A DNA stretch of 6,319 nucleotides from Chloroflexota bacterium (GTDB taxonomy: Bacteria; Chloroflexota; Dehalococcoidia; Lucifugimonadales; Australimonadaceae): NCBI GenBank assembly GCA_028875085.1, contig JAPPFU010000015.1, forward strand, positions 1 through 6,319, in the 5' to 3' direction. Both the position numbers and the translations under genes were made by a program. Shown in pieces: positions 5,114 to 6,319 of the stretch. The notes under the pieces were generated by a model. That model worked only from the letters and a program-made list of their open reading frames with translations. It was not told the DNA's origin and made no database searches. Position 1 is the stretch's first letter; each line of letters starts with the position of its first letter.

Positions 5114-5821
5114 GAACTCGATCTTGCGAAACACCTCGGCGTAGGCGTAGCCCGTGCCTTCGGCGCGCTCCGCCGCCCGGCGCGCCCAGCGCCGCACGAA
5201 CTCCTCCATATCGTCCTTGGCCAGCGACAGTTGGCTCTCGTGCTTGGCGAGCGCCTCGATCTTGGCGCCGATGGTGCCGGAGATGTCGATGGCCACGTCC
5301 GGATTCTCCGTGCCCCACAGCAGCGCCGCGCCCACCTTGTGGACGGATAGGCCCTCGTCGCGGACGTGCTCCTCGAAGTGGAGCGTGTCGCGCGAGTAGG
5401 GGAAGCAGGCATCGAGGGCGACTTGGCCGGAGGTGCGGTGGTCGCGGTGGCTATGGCTCTGCACGCGCACCGGGTCCATCGCCAGCACTACGTCGGGCTT
5501 GAAGCGCCGTATCTCGCGCACCAGGCGGCCCCGAAATTCGCGCGTATCCTCCAACTCGCCGTCGCCGTAGCCCAACCACGTCATCTCCCGCACGCCCAGC
5601 GCCTCGATGGCCGCGCGCTGCTCGCGCTCGCGCGTCTCCGCTAGGCGCTCCCGCGTCATCTCGAGGTCCGACGTCCCCTTGTCGCCGTTGGTGCAGACGA
5701 CGTACAGCACTTCCGTCCCCCGCTTCACCCACTTGGCCACCGTTCCCCCGCAGCCCGATTCGCCGTCGTCGGGGTGAGGGATGACGAGCATGGCGCGCTC
5801 GGGCGCGTCAAAGGTGTCCAT
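5105..5821 (-). CDS. PIG-L family zinc-dependent deacetylase (LmbE-like)
   Basis: A 238-residue enzyme of the family that removes acetyl groups from N-acetylglucosaminyl substrates (relatives are MshB of mycothiol and BshB of bacillithiol synthesis). The N-terminal metal motif is IPHPDDGESGCGG (14-26), with His16 and Asp19 as likely zinc ligands and Asp18 as general base. The second motif SHRDHRTSG (124-132) supplies His125 and the ligand His128. Other family marks are VVCTNGDKGT (41-50), LGYGDGEL (83-90) and the region from KPDVVLAMDPVR (108-119). The PHPDD(x)E version in place of AHPDDE is one I recall from PIG-L subfamilies. The ATG at 5821 follows GGAGG with a 4-nt spacer. No signal peptide is seen, so it is probably cytosolic. 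The true substrate is unknown, and thiol-cofactor biosynthesis cannot be assumed from this gene alone. Confidence 0.92.
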   Translation of the reverse strand: MDTFDAPERAMLVIPHPDDGESGCGGTVAKWVKRGTEVLYVVCTNGDKGTSDLEMTRERLAETREREQRAAIEALGVREMTWLGYGDGELEDTREFRGRLVREIRRFKPDVVLAMDPVRVQSHSHRDHRTSGQVALDACFPYSRDTLHFEEHVRDEGLSVHKVGAALLWGTENPDVAIDISGTIGAKIEALAKHESQLSLAKDDMEEFVRRWARRAAERAEGTGYAYAEVFRKIEFRR

Positions 5822-5853
5822 GGAGCCTCCGTAGGCGTGGGCGGGGGTGGCGC

Positions 5854-5860
5854 TATGATA
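5854..5860. promoter_or_regulatory. symmetric -10 element (TATGATA) between divergent genes
   Basis: The only AT-rich element in the 89-nt gap. Read forward, TATGAT (5854-5859) matches five of six -10 bases; read on the minus strand, TATCAT (5855-5860) does too. The 7-mer fits the TATNATA symmetry known to allow divergent initiation in bacteria. Predicted starts would leave about 45 nt before the GNAT ATG and about 27 nt before the deacetylase ATG. No good -35 box is visible on either side. Confidence 0.45.
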
Positions 5861-5910
5861 CGCGACGCCGTTCCCGCGCGCAGACCCGAACGACGGAGGT
5901 TCACCGCGCT

Positions 5911-6319
5911 ATGACCGCCCCCGCCGCGCCAATCGTCCGCCCCTTCCGATGGTCCGACCTGGAGGAGCGGGCGGCCTTGGCCAGCGTCATCGATGGCGGG
6001 GACGAGTCCCTAGACCGCCGCGTCGAGTCGATGCGCCGCCTCTACCGCCAGCCGGGCGTTCTGGCCGAGCGCGATTGGTTCACTGCGCTGGTGGACGGCG
6101 AGCAAGTGGGCTGCGCCACCCTCCACGTCGAGGCGCCCATTAGTCGCGGCGTGCTGGAATGCGGCGTCCGGCCCGACGCGCGGCGCCGCGGCGTCGGACG
6201 CGCCCTGGTGGACGCGGCGGTTGAACACGCGCGCGGCCTAGGTCTCGCGGCGCTGGAGTTCGACGCGCCCGAGGAGGACGCGGCGGCGGCCCGCCTGTTG
6301 GCGGGCGCGGGCTTTGCCG
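5911..6319 (+). CDS. GNAT-family N-acetyltransferase, 3' end beyond window
   Basis: The first 136 codons of an acetyl-CoA-dependent acetyltransferase; the frame is open at the right edge. The ATG at 5911 follows GGAGGT, 10 nt upstream. The N-terminus IVRPFRWSDLEERAAL (8-23) is the usual first strand and helix. WFTALVDGEQVGCATLHVE (56-74) gives strands 2-3. LECGVRPDARRRGVGRALVDAAVEHARGLG (82-111) is motif A, with the acetyl-CoA pyrophosphate loop R91-x-x-G94-x-G96. AARLLAGAGF (126-135) matches the motif B segment. The visible part nearly completes one GNAT domain. Whether a second domain follows, as in tandem-GNAT proteins such as mycothiol synthase, cannot be seen. It is divergent from the PIG-L deacetylase and may share its promoter. 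The substrate is unknown. Confidence 0.88.
   Translation, partial: MTAPAAPIVRPFRWSDLEERAALASVIDGGDESLDRRVESMRRLYRQPGVLAERDWFTALVDGEQVGCATLHVEAPISRGVLECGVRPDARRRGVGRALVDAAVEHARGLGLAALEFDAPEEDAAAARLLAGAGFA

Overview
The window is GC-rich bacterial DNA, tightly packed on the left and looser on the right. The left two thirds (1-4010, minus strand) hold one colinear housekeeping operon in transcription order rpsB-tsf-pyrH-frr-uppS-cdsA. This is a widely conserved bacterial block linking translation (S2, EF-Ts, ribosome recycling factor), UMP phosphorylation (PyrH), the lipid carrier for cell-wall synthesis (UppS) and phospholipid precursor synthesis (CdsA). Gaps between genes are 15, 19, 25 and 0 nt, followed by a 1-nt overlap. 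Two of the six genes (tsf, uppS) begin with TTG. cdsA runs off the left edge.

The short 166-residue EF-Ts, the high GC, a PPOX-class (F420/FMN-type) flavoprotein and dispersed palindromic repeats would fit an environmental Chloroflexota-like bacterium. That placement is tentative; no rRNA or phylogeny is available here.

Upstream of rpsB are a convincing extended -10 sigma70-type promoter (TATACT preceded by TG) and a leader of about 75 nt. The leader can fold into three successive hairpins, the last of which contains the rpsB Shine-Dalgarno sequence. This fits autogenous control of the operon by S2, but that is inference.

The stretch from about 4121 to 4669 has no credible gene. It holds two identical 36-nt palindromic repeats (4165-4200 and 4506-4541), a different hairpin repeat (4556-4580), and between them an array of GGGAC motifs spaced 10-12 bp apart (4278-4357), with two inverted units to its left (4225-4239). 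This array is the least explained element of the window.

The right third has three separately transcribed genes: a small PPOX/PNPOx-like flavoprotein (4670-5092, plus), a convergent PIG-L family zinc deacetylase (5105-5821, minus), and a divergent GNAT acetyltransferase (5911 to the right edge, plus, truncated). The 89-nt gap between the divergent pair contains one AT-rich element, TATGATA. It matches the symmetric TATNATA form of a -10 box and could fire in both directions.

No CRISPR array, tRNA, rRNA, transposase or prophage gene is seen. No convincing new multi-gene system is present; the novelty is in non-coding DNA.
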